DNA of 64,000 nt from Nitrobacter sp. Nb-311A (GCF_000152905.1 NZ_CH672419.1:173431-237430), one strand, 5' to 3'. Positions 19,315 through 28,611 are shown, counted from the first letter of the stretch. A program made the numbers and translations. The notes: generated by a model from the letters alone, not told the origin.

Positions 19315-20847
19315 ATGGACCCTATCAACGCTCGCTCAACGATCGATGCAGCAGCGAGCAGCGGCCTCGGGATACCCGTGGAGCGTCGCCGACGGCTGTC
19401 ACCCGCGGCGCTTGCCGTCACCAATCAAAAGGTACGGCCGGCCTATTCGCCCGTCGTCATCACCGGCATCGTCCGTGCCGCAGACTTCGTGCTGCTCAGC
19501 CTTATCGGCATCGCGCTTTATCTTGGATACGTTGCCCGCATCGACGGGTTTAGCTGGAGCTACATCGCAGCGATCCCTGCCATGTCCGCCACCGCGGTCG
19601 TGTGTTTCCAGGCTGCGGACATCTACGACATCCAGGTTTTCCGCGGCCAATTGCGGCAGATGACGCGGATGATTTCGTCCTGGGCGTTCGTTTTCCTGTT
19701 GTTCATTTGCGTCTCGTTCTTCGTCAAGCTCGGCGATTCCGTCTCGCGGCTCTGGCTGGCCTCGTTCTTTTTTGTCGGACTGACCGGCCTCATCGCCGGG
19801 CGGCTCCTGCTGCGCGCCGTGATCCGCCGTTGGGCACGCGACGGCCGGCTGGAACGCCGCACCGTCATCATCGGCTCCGACACGAACGGAGAAAATCTCA
19901 TCAACGCGTTGAGAGCGCAGGAAGACTCCGACATCGAAATTTTGGGCGTGTTCGATGATCGCAACGACTCGCGCGCCTTCGACAGTTGCGCCGGAAGCCC
20001 CAAGCTCGGCAAGGTCGACGACGTGCTCGAATTCGCGCGGCGTACCCGGCTCGATCTTGTACTGTTCGCGCTGCCGATTTCGGCGGAAACGCGGATCCTC
20101 GCGATGTTGAAAAAGCTGTGGGTGCTCCCGGTCGATATCCGGTTATCGGCGCACACTAACCAACTGCGCTTTCGCCCCCGCGCCTATTCCTTTCTCGGCA
20201 AAATTCCGATGCTTGACGTCTTCGAGGCCCCGATCACCGACTGGGATCTGGTGATGAAATGGCTGTTCGACAGGATTATCGGCGGTTTCATTCTGCTGCT
20301 CGCCTCGCCGGTGATGGCGCTGGTCGCACTCGCGATCAAGCTCGATAGTCCGGGCCCGGTGCTGTTTCGCCAGAAACGCTTCGGTTTCAACAACGAGCGC
20401 ATCGAAGTCTTCAAGTTCCGCTCGCTGTTCCACGATCAGGCGGATCCCATGGCCACGAAAGTCGTGACCAAAAACGACAGCCGTGTCACCCGGGTCGGAC
20501 GATTCATCCGAAAAACCAGCCTGGACGAACTGCCGCAACTCTTCAACGTCGTCTTCAAGGGCGACCTCTCCCTCGTCGGACCACGTCCCCATGCCGTGCA
20601 GGGCAAACTGCAGAGCCAGCTATTCGATGAGGCGGTTGACGGCTATTTCGCGCGCCACCGCGTTAAACCGGGCATTACGGGGTGGGCGCAGATCAATGGC
20701 TGGCGTGGCGAGATCGACAACGAAGAAAAGATCCAGAAGCGTGTCGAGTTTGACCTCTACTACATCGAAAACTGGTCGGTACTGTTCGATCTTGATATCC
20801 TGTTCAAGACGCCGCTGGCGCTGTTGAAATCCGAGAACGCGTACTGA
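19315..20847 (+). CDS. WcaJ-type undecaprenyl-phosphate sugar phosphotransferase
   Basis: 510 residues from the ATG at 19315 (a TTG start at 19228 is open but unlikely). Four N-terminal membrane helices, a CoA-binding-like domain ([19 protein letters not shown]), then a hydrophobic re-entrant segment and the bacterial sugar-transferase domain with [41 protein letters not shown] and [17 protein letters not shown]. It transfers hexose-1-phosphate, typically glucose, from UDP-sugar to undecaprenyl phosphate, the first step of repeat-unit assembly at the inner membrane. Second last of the rightward exopolysaccharide genes. Confidence 0.92.
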   Translation: MDPINARSTIDAAASSGLGIPVERRRRLSPAALAVTNQKVRPAYSPVVITGIVRAADFVLLSLIGIALYLGYVARIDGFSWSYIAAIPAMSATAVVCFQAADIYDIQVFRGQLRQMTRMISSWAFVFLLFICVSFFVKLGDSVSRLWLASFFFVGLTGLIAGRLLLRAVIRRWARDGRLERRTVIIGSDTNGENLINALRAQEDSDIEILGVFDDRNDSRAFDSCAGSPKLGKVDDVLEFARRTRLDLVLFALPISAETRILAMLKKLWVLPVDIRLSAHTNQLRFRPRAYSFLGKIPMLDVFEAPITDWDLVMKWLFDRIIGGFILLLASPVMALVALAIKLDSPGPVLFRQKRFGFNNERIEVFKFRSLFHDQADPMATKVVTKNDSRVTRVGRFIRKTSLDELPQLFNVVFKGDLSLVGPRPHAVQGKLQSQLFDEAVDGYFARHRVKPGITGWAQINGWRGEIDNEEKIQKRVEFDLYYIENWSVLFDLDILFKTPLALLKSENAY

Positions 20848-20880
20848 TCCGGCCTGGTGCGTTGAGTTTGTGAAAGTGTA

Positions 20881-22146
20881 ATGGCGTATCCCGCAGCGGT
20901 TGACAGTTGGTTCCGGCCATCGACGCAAGCACCGGGCATTGCCGCACTCCAGCGCGCGCTGTTGTGGGCCGTGGGAGTTGGCGGCGCGATCGTCTACATT
21001 GAGCCCAGTCCCTATGAGTTTGCGACGCTGGCGGCCATAGTCGTGTTCTTCGCGACCGGCTTGCGAATGCGGCTCGCCTTCATTCCCCTGCTCACACTGC
21101 TCTTTCTCATCAACATCGGCTACACGATCGGCGCCGTACATCTGATGGACAAGTCCCAGATCGTGAATTGGGTCATGACCTCGTGGTACATGGCGGTGAC
21201 GGTCGTTTTTTTCGCGCTGGTATTTTCGGAAGATACCGAGGCGCGGCTAGACCTGATGCGGCGCGGCCTGATCGTCGGAGCGGTCATCGCGTCGGTCGCC
21301 GGCGTTGCCGGTTATTTCCATCTGGTGCCCGGCGAACACGACGTGCTGACCCTTTATGGCCGCGCGCGCGGCACCTTCAAGGACCCGAACGTGCTCTCCG
21401 CGTTCCTGATCCTGCCGGCATTGTTCGTGCTGCAAAGCATCGTCACGGATCGGTTCGGAAAGGCGCTTCGTAGCGCGATCGTGCTCGGAATCATCAGTCT
21501 TGCGGTGCTGCTGGCGTTTTCGCGCGCGGCCTGGGGCCAGTTCGTGCTCACATCGGCTTTCATGCTGGTCCTGATGTTCCTGACCAACCCATCAAGAAAG
21601 CAGCGGTCGCGGTTGGTCCTGACGGCGACGATCGCAGCCTGTGCGATTGCACTGCTGCTGGCCATTCTGCTGTCCCTCGATTCAGTCGATAGCCTTTTCA
21701 AGGAACGTGCGAGTTTCGACCAGAGCTACGACGAAGGGCGCTTTGGCCGCTTCGGCCGGCATATTCTCGGCTTCCAGATGGCGCTGGACCAGCCGCTCGG
21801 AATCGGCCCGCTCCAGTTCACGCGGTTCTTTCCGGAAGACACCCACAACTCCTACCTGAACGCCTTCATGTCGGGTGGTTGGATTTCCGGGATCTGCTAT
21901 CCGGTGTTGATCTTCACCACCGTAATCTTGGGCTTTCGTTACATTTTCGTGCGAGTTCCCTGGCAACGCACCTATCTGGCAATCTTCACGGCGTTCTTGG
22001 GAACCGTGGGAGAGAGCTTCGTTATCGACACCGATCACTGGCGCCATTTCTGGCTGATGCTTGGCATGATGTGGGGCATGTTCGCGGCGACCCACCAGTA
22101 CATGGCCGACGCGCGGCACACGTCCGTTCAGCCAGCGCCGCAATAG
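20881..22146 (+). CDS. O-antigen ligase/polymerase family (Wzy-like) membrane protein
   Basis: 421 residues with about ten to eleven hydrophobic segments. The pattern of the Wzy_C/WaaL family is visible: a large loop with RGTFKDPNVLSAFLILPALF, the segment AFSRAAWGQFVLT, and the late motif GIGPLQFTRFFPEDTHNSYLNAFMSGGWISG, which contains the conserved H-N. In this operon a repeat-unit polymerase is more likely than an O-antigen ligase. It lies 33 nt after the WcaJ-like gene and ends the exopolysaccharide operon. Confidence 0.83.
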   Translation: MAYPAAVDSWFRPSTQAPGIAALQRALLWAVGVGGAIVYIEPSPYEFATLAAIVVFFATGLRMRLAFIPLLTLLFLINIGYTIGAVHLMDKSQIVNWVMTSWYMAVTVVFFALVFSEDTEARLDLMRRGLIVGAVIASVAGVAGYFHLVPGEHDVLTLYGRARGTFKDPNVLSAFLILPALFVLQSIVTDRFGKALRSAIVLGIISLAVLLAFSRAAWGQFVLTSAFMLVLMFLTNPSRKQRSRLVLTATIAACAIALLLAILLSLDSVDSLFKERASFDQSYDEGRFGRFGRHILGFQMALDQPLGIGPLQFTRFFPEDTHNSYLNAFMSGGWISGICYPVLIFTTVILGFRYIFVRVPWQRTYLAIFTAFLGTVGESFVIDTDHWRHFWLMLGMMWGMFAATHQYMADARHTSVQPAPQ

Positions 22147-22169
22147 ATTCGCCTGCGCGACCTGTGCCG

Positions 22170-23351
22170 CTATGGTTCGATCGCGAACGTCAGCCCTGCG
22201 TGATCGACGAGCCGTTTGATCAGGGCGTCCTTCATCGCAGCCCCCGGCGTCCAGAAGCCGCCGGCAAGGTCCGGCGCGTCGCGCCGCAGACAGATTGCGC
22301 ATTCCGCAATCATCTTGGAAGTCGATCCATAGCCGGGATCGCGATCGCCGGTCACGACCGCTTTCAATTGCCGCCCGTCGGGGCCGATGCCGAGGAAAAC
22401 AAGGTCGTAATGCCCGCTCTCGCGCTCCTCCTTCGAGGGGCCCTCGCCTGGCTTGGGACCCCCCTGAGCGCCGAGTTTATTGTTGGCGGCGATGATGGCT
22501 TTTGCGGTCGCCTCGCCAGTCTCCTTCGGCCCCGCGACCACCATTTCATCATAGACAAAATCCTTGCCATACGGGAAACCGAGCAGGAAATTCGACCGGT
22601 GCACGTTGCGGGTGTTGATGTTTGCCATCACGAACGGCGCCACCCACATCCCAAGATCTTCGTCGAACAACGGCTTGTTGCCCGGCGGCTGTTTCGGCCC
22701 TTCAAACCCCGGCGTCAGCACGAAGGAATCGCGTAGTTTGGGCAACAGACTTGGATCGTTGGCGGCCGCGGCGAAGATCGCCTTCATGCTCGCAGCGGTA
22801 CCGCCGGAAAACGTACCCTTCATCTTGCGCACGCGACCTTTGACCCGTGAGACGGTCGCTCCGAACCTCTGCTTTGCGGCCTCCTGAAGAAAGAACACGC
22901 CGAGCTCGAACGGAAGCGAATCGTAGCCACAGGAAAACACGATCCGTGCGCCGCTCCTGCGCGCCTCCGCCTCGTGAGCGTCGATCATCTGCCGCATCCA
23001 CAGCGGTTCGCCGCAGAGATCAAGATAGTCGGTGCCGCTCGCCGCGCAGGCGGCGACGAGACCGGAACCGTAAAGCTGATAAGGTCCGACCGTACTCAGC
23101 ACCGAGGCCGTCCGGTCAGCCATGGTCCTGAGCGATGCGGCATTGTCGGAGTCCGCGGCGATCAGCGGAAGATCGCGGGGCGCGCCGATGGCCTCGCGTA
23201 CCGCCGCCAGCTTATCGAGGTCGCGTCCAGCGATGGCCCATTTCAGGTCGCCATCACTATATTCGGCGGCGAGGTATTCCGCGACGAGCCGGCCGGTGAA
23301 CCCGCTTGCGCCGTAGACAATGATATCGAACTCCGTTGACGACGATGTCAT
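22170..23351 (-). CDS. saccharopine dehydrogenase-like / trans-acting enoyl reductase family protein
   Basis: 393 residues. An N-terminal Rossmann fold with FDIIVYGASGFTGRLVAEYLA binds NAD(P); further blocks are YLDLCGEPLWMRQMID and ARIVFSCGYDSLPFELGVFFLQEAA, typical of the saccharopine-dehydrogenase-like NADP-binding family (mycobacterial trans-acting enoyl reductase and eukaryotic SCCPDH relatives). The true substrate is unknown; lysine metabolism should not be assumed. It is a single gene, convergent with the exopolysaccharide operon. Confidence 0.82.
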   Translation of the reverse strand: MTSSSTEFDIIVYGASGFTGRLVAEYLAAEYSDGDLKWAIAGRDLDKLAAVREAIGAPRDLPLIAADSDNAASLRTMADRTASVLSTVGPYQLYGSGLVAACAASGTDYLDLCGEPLWMRQMIDAHEAEARRSGARIVFSCGYDSLPFELGVFFLQEAAKQRFGATVSRVKGRVRKMKGTFSGGTAASMKAIFAAAANDPSLLPKLRDSFVLTPGFEGPKQPPGNKPLFDEDLGMWVAPFVMANINTRNVHRSNFLLGFPYGKDFVYDEMVVAGPKETGEATAKAIIAANNKLGAQGGPKPGEGPSKEERESGHYDLVFLGIGPDGRQLKAVVTGDRDPGYGSTSKMIAECAICLRRDAPDLAGGFWTPGAAMKDALIKRLVDHAGLTFAIEP

Positions 23352-23704
23352 GGCCTTCCTGAAAATATCCTAGAGTCTGTAAAATGTCCTAGAGTCTGTT
23401 TTTCGACTTTGTTGAACCAGACTCGTCGCTTATCTTTCTGTTTGAGCATGATCTTCTCCGAAAACCGGTTTCCGCTTTTCGGGATCATGCTCTAGAGGTC
23501 TTCACCGCTTCACGGCGAAGATTCTATCGCTTTGATCTGACGCGCCTTCTTCACGCGAATTTTCTTGAAAACGCTGGTCATGGTCCTGAAGAGGATCGGC
23601 TTTCGGCTAAGATCACGCTCGATGTAGCGGTTCGAGCGAAAGCGTGTGTCTTCGGGTGGGACCCGACTATGGATACCGCTTCGTGTGAAAAAAACATGAT
23701 AAGT
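23352..23704. repeat. Dispersed intergenic repeat cluster left of the island
   Basis: About 350 bp without a gene. It has a tandem TCCTAGAGTCTGT (about 23368 and 23387, 19 nt apart), then a palindromic block with GAGCATGATC at about 23445 and its complement GATCATGCTC at about 23484, enclosing CCGAAAACCGGTTTCCGCTTTTCGG-like sequence. A stretch similar to repeats at 49.5, 50.0 and 61.5 kb follows (ACGCG...TTTTCTTCACGCGAA). The block type is common between rhizobial genes. It lies just outside the left attachment repeat. Confidence 0.6.
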
Positions 23705-23759
23705 ATTGGTCGGAGCGAGAGGATTTGAACCTCCGACCCCTAGTCTCCCAGACTAGTGC
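23705..23759 (-). repeat. attL-type repeat: 3' fragment of tRNA-Pro
   Basis: 55 bp identical to the 3' part of the intact tRNA-Pro gene at 43873-43950, including the anticodon arm, T arm, acceptor 3' strand and encoded CCA. Identity stops abruptly at 23760, where the D arm should begin. It is not a functional tRNA but the displaced chromosomal 3' end created by integration. Confidence 0.93.
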
Positions 23760-23897
23760 CATATCCCCTCACTCGCTGTCTTACACCCGCCGTGACCTGC
23801 AATCCAGCCTCAAACCGCCGCTAAAATTTACCTCGGTGCTACCTAGGCCGTCTCTGATTAGCACAGCGGTGCTTCCCCTGTGCTTCCCGGAGGTCGT

Positions 23898-25268
23898 ATG
23901 ACGCAAACCATCACCAAAACCGTGGTTGACGGCCTGCAACCCCGAGAACTCGAGTACACTCTTTGGGATGAAAAGCTGTCCGGGTTCGGCGTCCGCGTCC
24001 GTCCATCGGGCGCCAAGTCGTTTGTCGTTGTCTATCGGGCCGGAACCGGCCGGACGTCTCCGACCAAGCGTTTCACAATCGCGGCTGTCGGCAAGATGGC
24101 GCCCGACCAAGCCAGAAACCAAGCGAAAATCCTGCTCGGCGCAATTGCTGGGGGCTCGGATCCGGCTGCGGAAAAGCGGGCTAAACGGCCAAAGCGTGAT
24201 CGAATCAAGTTCGATGAGTTAGCTCAGCTCTATCTCGATGAATACGCCAAACCTCGCAAATCGTCATGGAAAAATGACGAATGCTATCTGAAACGCGCTC
24301 GCGACAAGTGGAAGCGGAGAATCGCCGCCGAGATTACCGACGACGACGTGGCCGAATTAATCGAGGAAATTGGCGCTTCAGCTCCGGTGAGCGCAAACCG
24401 CACCCAATCTATTCTCCACACCCTATTTTCCTGGGCCAAAGAGCCCGGACGCAAACACGTTCCGAGCAACCCCGTTGCGGACATGAGGCGGCGCTATCAG
24501 GAGAAGGCGCGAGAGCGTGTCCTGACTGATGCGGAAATCAGGAAACTGTGGTGGGGTTTGGACGACCCTCGTTTGCCCGCAAGCCGCCCCGTAGCATTAG
24601 CGCTCAAATTCGTGCTGGCGACCATGGTTCGGCCAGGGCAATCTGCGGGCGCCCTGATCTCGGAATTAACGGGCCGCAATGGAGCGGATCCGCAATATCA
24701 CATCCCAAAGAACCGCGTGAAAAAGTACCGGGATGTGATTGTCCCGTTGAACGATATAGCGGTGTCGGTCGTGTCCGAGGCAATTGTTCTCGAAAATCAA
24801 TTGGCTGTCTTCACATCATGGACTCTTCGACGGACGCAAGATGAATCGCTAAACGACAGTCAAAAGCCGGAACAGAAGAACGCCCCTGCCCCACTCACAC
24901 GCAACGCATTGGCTGCAGCGCTAAACGGACGACCAGCCAAGAGGAAGATTCCGAAGCGAATGGGCATCCGAGAATTTCTCGGCATGCAGCACTTCACACC
25001 GCACGACCTTCGACGAACGGCGGCGACCATTGCGCGTCGCGGAGGAGCCAGGCGCGAGGACGTTAAAGCGTTGCTTGACCATCTAGAGGGCGACGTGACC
25101 GCGACATACGACAAATACGACATGCTTGCCGAAAAACGTGTCGTAGCCGGAATTCTCGCGAATGAGCTCAAGAAGATCATCGGGCCAAAGCCGATTGAGC
25201 ACTCACCTGAGAAAATCAGTGCCGACAATGTCGTGTTGTTCGAAGAAAAACTCCGTGTAGCGAGTTGA
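23898..25268 (+). CDS. P4-type tyrosine integrase
   Basis: 456 residues. The start ATG has a strong GGAGG 4 nt upstream, better than the open GTG at 23880. An N-terminal DUF4102-like arm-binding domain (YTLWDEKLSGFGVRVRPSGAKSFVVVYR) and a core-binding domain (FDELAQLYLDEYAKPRKSSWKNDE) precede the catalytic domain with ATMVRPGQSAGAL (first Arg), HDLRRTAATIARRGG (HxLR) and TATYDKYD (nucleophilic Tyr). The usual TGxRxxE box is weakened (VRPGQ) and the LGH histidine reads LDHLEGD. It integrates and excises the element at tRNA-Pro, judging by its place next to the left repeat. Confidence 0.92.
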   Translation: MTQTITKTVVDGLQPRELEYTLWDEKLSGFGVRVRPSGAKSFVVVYRAGTGRTSPTKRFTIAAVGKMAPDQARNQAKILLGAIAGGSDPAAEKRAKRPKRDRIKFDELAQLYLDEYAKPRKSSWKNDECYLKRARDKWKRRIAAEITDDDVAELIEEIGASAPVSANRTQSILHTLFSWAKEPGRKHVPSNPVADMRRRYQEKARERVLTDAEIRKLWWGLDDPRLPASRPVALALKFVLATMVRPGQSAGALISELTGRNGADPQYHIPKNRVKKYRDVIVPLNDIAVSVVSEAIVLENQLAVFTSWTLRRTQDESLNDSQKPEQKNAPAPLTRNALAAALNGRPAKRKIPKRMGIREFLGMQHFTPHDLRRTAATIARRGGARREDVKALLDHLEGDVTATYDKYDMLAEKRVVAGILANELKKIIGPKPIEHSPEKISADNVVLFEEKLRVAS

Positions 25269-25392
25269 ACGTTCACCTGCGCAAAAAAAGAATGCAAGGG
25301 GAGACGGTAAGCGCAATCTGTGCTAGTACTACGCCCGCAAGCCTAATAGGTCGCCTTCTGGCGCAACATGTATTCAGCTGTCGGGTGGCTTG

Positions 25393-25431
25393 CCGGCGCG
25401 CGAGACCGCCGACGCGCGTCGTAGCCTCAGG
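25393..25431. repeat. 39-bp direct repeat, copy 1
   Basis: Identical 39-bp unit (begins CCGGCGCGCGAGACCGCC, ends GTAGCCTCAGG) also at 25700-25738, 307 bp away. Beyond the perfect core both copies continue with a similar GC-rich tail (CGTAGnGG...GCAGCCG). It contains a short inverted repeat GACGCGCGTC. The two copies bracket the small HTH gene upstream of the replication gene, so they could be binding sites for that protein or iteron-like origin elements. Confidence 0.85.
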
Positions 25432-25492
25432 CGTAGAGGCCGCAGCCGGTCACAGACAGGGCCAACTCCCCCTTCGATTCCATGGGTGTTTC

Positions 25493-25690
25493 ATGCCCTG
25501 TTATCTCAATACCCGTGAAGCGGCGAAGCACGTCCGCTTGTCTACGGCTACCCTTGAGCGCCTTCGTGTGAAGGGAGGCGGCCCCGTTTACATCAATCCT
25601 GTGCCGGACCGCGTTATTTACACCACCGCGGACCTTGATGCCTGGATGGAAAGCCGGCGCCGTACCTCGACATCAGAGCAAGCCGCCTGA
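25493..25690 (+). CDS. AlpA/excisionase-like helix-turn-helix protein
   Basis: 65 residues of the MerR-like HTH_17 type: YLNTREAAKHVRLSTATLERLRVKGGGPVYI..., then RVIYTTADLDAWMESRRR. Such proteins are excisionases or activators of integrase genes (AlpA) in phages and satellites; one between integrase and primase is classical. The open frame extends upstream, but MPCYLNTREAA is the usual start. The gene is bracketed by the two 39-bp direct repeats, suggesting that it binds them. Confidence 0.82.
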   Translation: MPCYLNTREAAKHVRLSTATLERLRVKGGGPVYINPVPDRVIYTTADLDAWMESRRRTSTSEQAA

Positions 25691-25699
25691 GCCGGAATA

Positions 25700-25738
25700 C
25701 CGGCGCGCGAGACCGCCGACGCGCGTCGTAGCCTCAGG
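25700..25738. repeat. 39-bp direct repeat, copy 2
   Basis: Second copy of the unit at 25393-25431, 9 nt after the HTH stop codon and about 115 bp before the replication gene. The perfect 39-bp identity between copies that are otherwise in divergent context argues for selection or a recent duplication. Confidence 0.85.
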
Positions 25739-25806
25739 ACGTAGGGGCAGCAGCCGATCTATTGATCTGACTTATCACCGCATCCCCTCGCGGGCGCCAA
25801 AATAGA

Positions 25807-25841
25807 TTGGCCCCGCCGACTGCCAGGTCGCACGGGGCCAA
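25807..25841 (+). promoter_or_regulatory. Inverted repeat in the leader of the replication gene
   Basis: TTGGCCCCG (25807-25815) and CGGGGCCAA (25833-25841) form a perfect 9-bp stem with a 17-nt loop, ending 11 nt before the ATG and overlapping the AAGGAAA ribosome-binding site. In mRNA it could occlude the ribosome-binding site; in DNA it could be an operator or origin element. Confidence 0.6.
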
Positions 25842-25852
25842 GGAAATTGAAG

Positions 25853-28414
25853 ATGAGCAACAGTAACACAAGCGCCGTCGGCGTTCAACAAACTACCCTT
25901 GCCAAAAAACCTGACCTGACGACCAACTTAGGCGAGCCACCGGTTACCGATGTCTCTCTGAGTGACGAAACAAACACCCGCCTTGCGGCCGCTTTGGCAC
26001 TTGCGCAACGCGGCTTCAGAGTTTTTCCAGTCATTCAGAACGACAAAAAGCCCTACATTAAGGAGTGGCCGGAATGGGCAACGCATGACGCCCCGCGGAT
26101 CCAGGCAGTGTGGGGCAGATACCCAATACTAAACATAGGATGCTTCAACGAAGATCTGATTTTGATTGACGTTGACACAAAGGCCGGGAAGCATGGCGCG
26201 AAGTCGCTGGCATTGCTCGAGGCCCTCTATGAGGGGTTGCCTCTAACCTACACGCAACGATCGGCGAGCGGTGGATACCACTTCACATACAGGGCTCCGC
26301 CTCAGATCGTCGTCACTATAAAAACCTGCTCCAACAAAATTGTCGGCTTCCCTGACATCGATATCCGCGCGGGCCGCACCGGCTACATTGTCGGCGCGGG
26401 GTCTTCCACAGCCGTGGGTGAATATACGGTAGAGAAAGATTTACCCATCGCCGACGCGCCGCAATGGCTTATCGACCTCCTGCCAAAAGTCCATGACCGC
26501 AGGGCGACGAGGAATGGAGATAGCCAGACGCCCCTAGTCGAACTGGACACCGAATCGGCCATAGCACGGGCGGCGGACTGGCTGGAAAATAATGCGCCCG
26601 AAGCAGTGCAAGGCGCCGGCGGAGATGCCGAAACCTACAAAGTCGCGTGTCACGTCAAAGGATTCGGCATCAGCCCCGAGAAATGCCTCGAGCTCATGCT
26701 CGACCACTGGAACGACATTAAGGCGTCGCCGCCGTGGAAGCCGGACGAGCTCGAGGAAAAGGTAGCCAATGCTTATCGCTATGGCCAGGATCCTCCGGGC
26801 ATCGCTTCCGCCGAAGCCGAGTTCGGCCCCGTCGACGTCGCGGTTAAGCCGGCGCCCACAGGTTGGCACGATCCCGCTGACCTTTGGGAACGTGAAACCG
26901 CGCCGCGCGCACTGCCGGCGGGCGTAGTCCCCAGCTACATTGAGTGGTTTGCGGGCGACCGGGCGCGCCGCTTGGGCGTAACACCGGGCGCAATGGCTGC
27001 AGCAGCCATTACGACCCTGAGCAGCTTAGTGCCCGCCGGAAATAACCTCCACCTTCGCCAGCATAGCAATTCCTGGTTTGTGAAATGCACGCTATGGATG
27101 GCGTTTGTCGGAGATCCGGGGGTCGCCAAATCGCCGGCTCTAAACGCCGCGATGGCTTTTCCGAAGGCTGTCGAAGCAGCATGGCGCGCCGATTTCAAGA
27201 AGGCGTGCGAAGCCAACGAATTCAGTGCCGGCTCAGCCAGGAGGCGGCGCAAGCGGTCAACCGACGCCATAGCGAAGCCCGATCCTGACCCGAAGGAAAC
27301 GACAGAAAGCTTTGCTGACGATCCGCTTCCACAGCCAGAGCCGCAACTCCGCCGAAAAATTGTCAACGACGCGACCACCGAGGCCATCGGAGCCGTGCTT
27401 GCGGCCGATGGCACCGCGGCGCCCGTGCTTTTGCATTCGGATGAGCTCGCCGGATTCATCAACAGTATGGACGCCTATCGAGCGAGAGGCGGCAAAGATC
27501 GGCCCTTCTTCCTTCAGGCCAAAGACGGCGGGCCGTACGCGATCGACCGCAAGGCAACCGGCACCGTGTTCATCCCGTCGTTAGCCATTTCGATCGCCGG
27601 CACCATCCAAGATAAAAAACTGGCGAAGATCGCATCTGAGCTAACGGACGACGGTTTGCTGCAGCGATTTGCGCTGATTGCTATCGAGCGGACCGGCAGT
27701 GGCGAGGACTTTCCCGATGACGTTCGATTAAACAACTCAGTCGACCGCGTCGCAATCGCGCTCTCAGACCTTGAAGCGCGCGACTACCGCTTGGCACCCG
27801 AAGCCGCGGCTGAGCTCGCACATGTTGAAGATTTTGCGTATCGGGAAGCCCAACGCGCTGATGTTGCGTTCGGTCTCAGGACTTGGCTCAGCAAGACACC
27901 CAACGAGTTCGGCCGCTATTGCCTCACATTTCATCTGATTGAATGGGCCTCCGGCGTGGATCCTGCGTTGGAGAAACCGCCAGCCGGCATTGTTTCGCTC
28001 GAAACCGCGCGCCGCGCCCGCCGCTGTATCGAGGAATTCCTCTATCCGCATGCGGCCTACATTTATAGCACCGTCATGGCCATGGGGAACGATGACGAGG
28101 AAGTTCGTTGGGTCGCGGCCTACATACTTACCCGCGACCTCCAGACCATCACAGCTCGGGAAATTGGCCGCGCATATCGTCCCCTCGGCGGCGCCGAACG
28201 GAAGGCAAAGCTACTCTCCGTGATGGCCACGCTGGCCATGCAGGATTGGGTGAAACTCACAAACGAGACTCACAAGAAGTGGAAGGTTAACCCAGCCGTT
28301 CACGACGGACGCTTCGCAGCTATCAAGCTCGACGAAACGGAACGGCGCGCGGCGGTGAAAGCGGAAATTGCCAGGACGGTAGCGGAAATCCGTGCGGCCA
28401 GGGGAGATTTTTAA
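25853..28414 (+). CDS. primase-polymerase / DUF3987 helicase-like replication protein
   Basis: 853 residues; the ATG at 25853 sits 8 nt after AAGGA. The N-terminal prim-pol domain (about 45-215) starts AAALALAQRGFRVFPVIQNDKKPYIKEWPEWA, with the metal-binding pair in LILIDVDTK and the histidine in SASGGYHFTYR. A primase-C-terminal-like helical segment follows (about 235-320). The rest is a DUF3987 domain with Walker-A-like GDPGVAKSPAL (about 420) and VLLHSDELAGFINSMDAYR. It likely starts and drives replication of the excised element, as in P4-like satellites. It is flanked by repeats that could be its origin. Confidence 0.87.
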   Translation: MSNSNTSAVGVQQTTLAKKPDLTTNLGEPPVTDVSLSDETNTRLAAALALAQRGFRVFPVIQNDKKPYIKEWPEWATHDAPRIQAVWGRYPILNIGCFNEDLILIDVDTKAGKHGAKSLALLEALYEGLPLTYTQRSASGGYHFTYRAPPQIVVTIKTCSNKIVGFPDIDIRAGRTGYIVGAGSSTAVGEYTVEKDLPIADAPQWLIDLLPKVHDRRATRNGDSQTPLVELDTESAIARAADWLENNAPEAVQGAGGDAETYKVACHVKGFGISPEKCLELMLDHWNDIKASPPWKPDELEEKVANAYRYGQDPPGIASAEAEFGPVDVAVKPAPTGWHDPADLWERETAPRALPAGVVPSYIEWFAGDRARRLGVTPGAMAAAAITTLSSLVPAGNNLHLRQHSNSWFVKCTLWMAFVGDPGVAKSPALNAAMAFPKAVEAAWRADFKKACEANEFSAGSARRRRKRSTDAIAKPDPDPKETTESFADDPLPQPEPQLRRKIVNDATTEAIGAVLAADGTAAPVLLHSDELAGFINSMDAYRARGGKDRPFFLQAKDGGPYAIDRKATGTVFIPSLAISIAGTIQDKKLAKIASELTDDGLLQRFALIAIERTGSGEDFPDDVRLNNSVDRVAIALSDLEARDYRLAPEAAAELAHVEDFAYREAQRADVAFGLRTWLSKTPNEFGRYCLTFHLIEWASGVDPALEKPPAGIVSLETARRARRCIEEFLYPHAAYIYSTVMAMGNDDEEVRWVAAYILTRDLQTITAREIGRAYRPLGGAERKAKLLSVMATLAMQDWVKLTNETHKKWKVNPAVHDGRFAAIKLDETERRAAVKAEIARTVAEIRAARGDF

Positions 28415-28611
28415 TGAGCACTGTCAGCGCTGTCACTTACGCGCGAAAAGAATACGTGTTCTTTCTTCTTTTATATCCCCTCCTCTGGCTGTTCCTTTCT
28501 TCCCAGATTGCCTTAAGTGACAGCGCTGACGTTTGGCGGGCAGCCCCACCAAATCAGCCCTTGAAAGTCGTTTTCGTAGCATTTCCGGCGGGAGGATCGT
28601 CTCATGGCTGA
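28414..28611 (+). CDS. Possible small membrane protein coupled to the replication gene
   Basis: 65 codons; the ATG overlaps the preceding stop (TAATG), a translation-coupling arrangement. The product would have one hydrophobic helix (VFFLLLYPLLWLFLSSQIAL). It is not recognised as a family. The frame contains both arms of a 17-bp inverted repeat, so it may be merely an open frame across a structured site rather than a gene. Confidence 0.35.
   Translation: MSTVSAVTYARKEYVFFLLLYPLLWLFLSSQIALSDSADVWRAAPPNQPLKVVFVAFPAGGSSHG
28423..28530. repeat. Perfect 17-bp inverted repeat with AT-rich spacer
   Basis: GTCAGCGCTGTCACTTA (28423-28439) and its exact complement TAAGTGACAGCGCTGAC (28514-28530) enclose 74 nt rich in pyrimidine tracts (TTCTTTCTTCTTTTAT). 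Each arm centres on the palindrome CAGCGCTG. Lying right after the replication gene, it resembles a replication origin with initiator sites flanking an easily melted region; a long-stem terminator is the alternative. Confidence 0.65.

Noticed and set aside
25381..25750. CRISPR-like array suggested by the GC-rich repeated units.
   Set aside because: Only two copies, 307 bp apart with a gene between them; no regular spacers and no cas genes.
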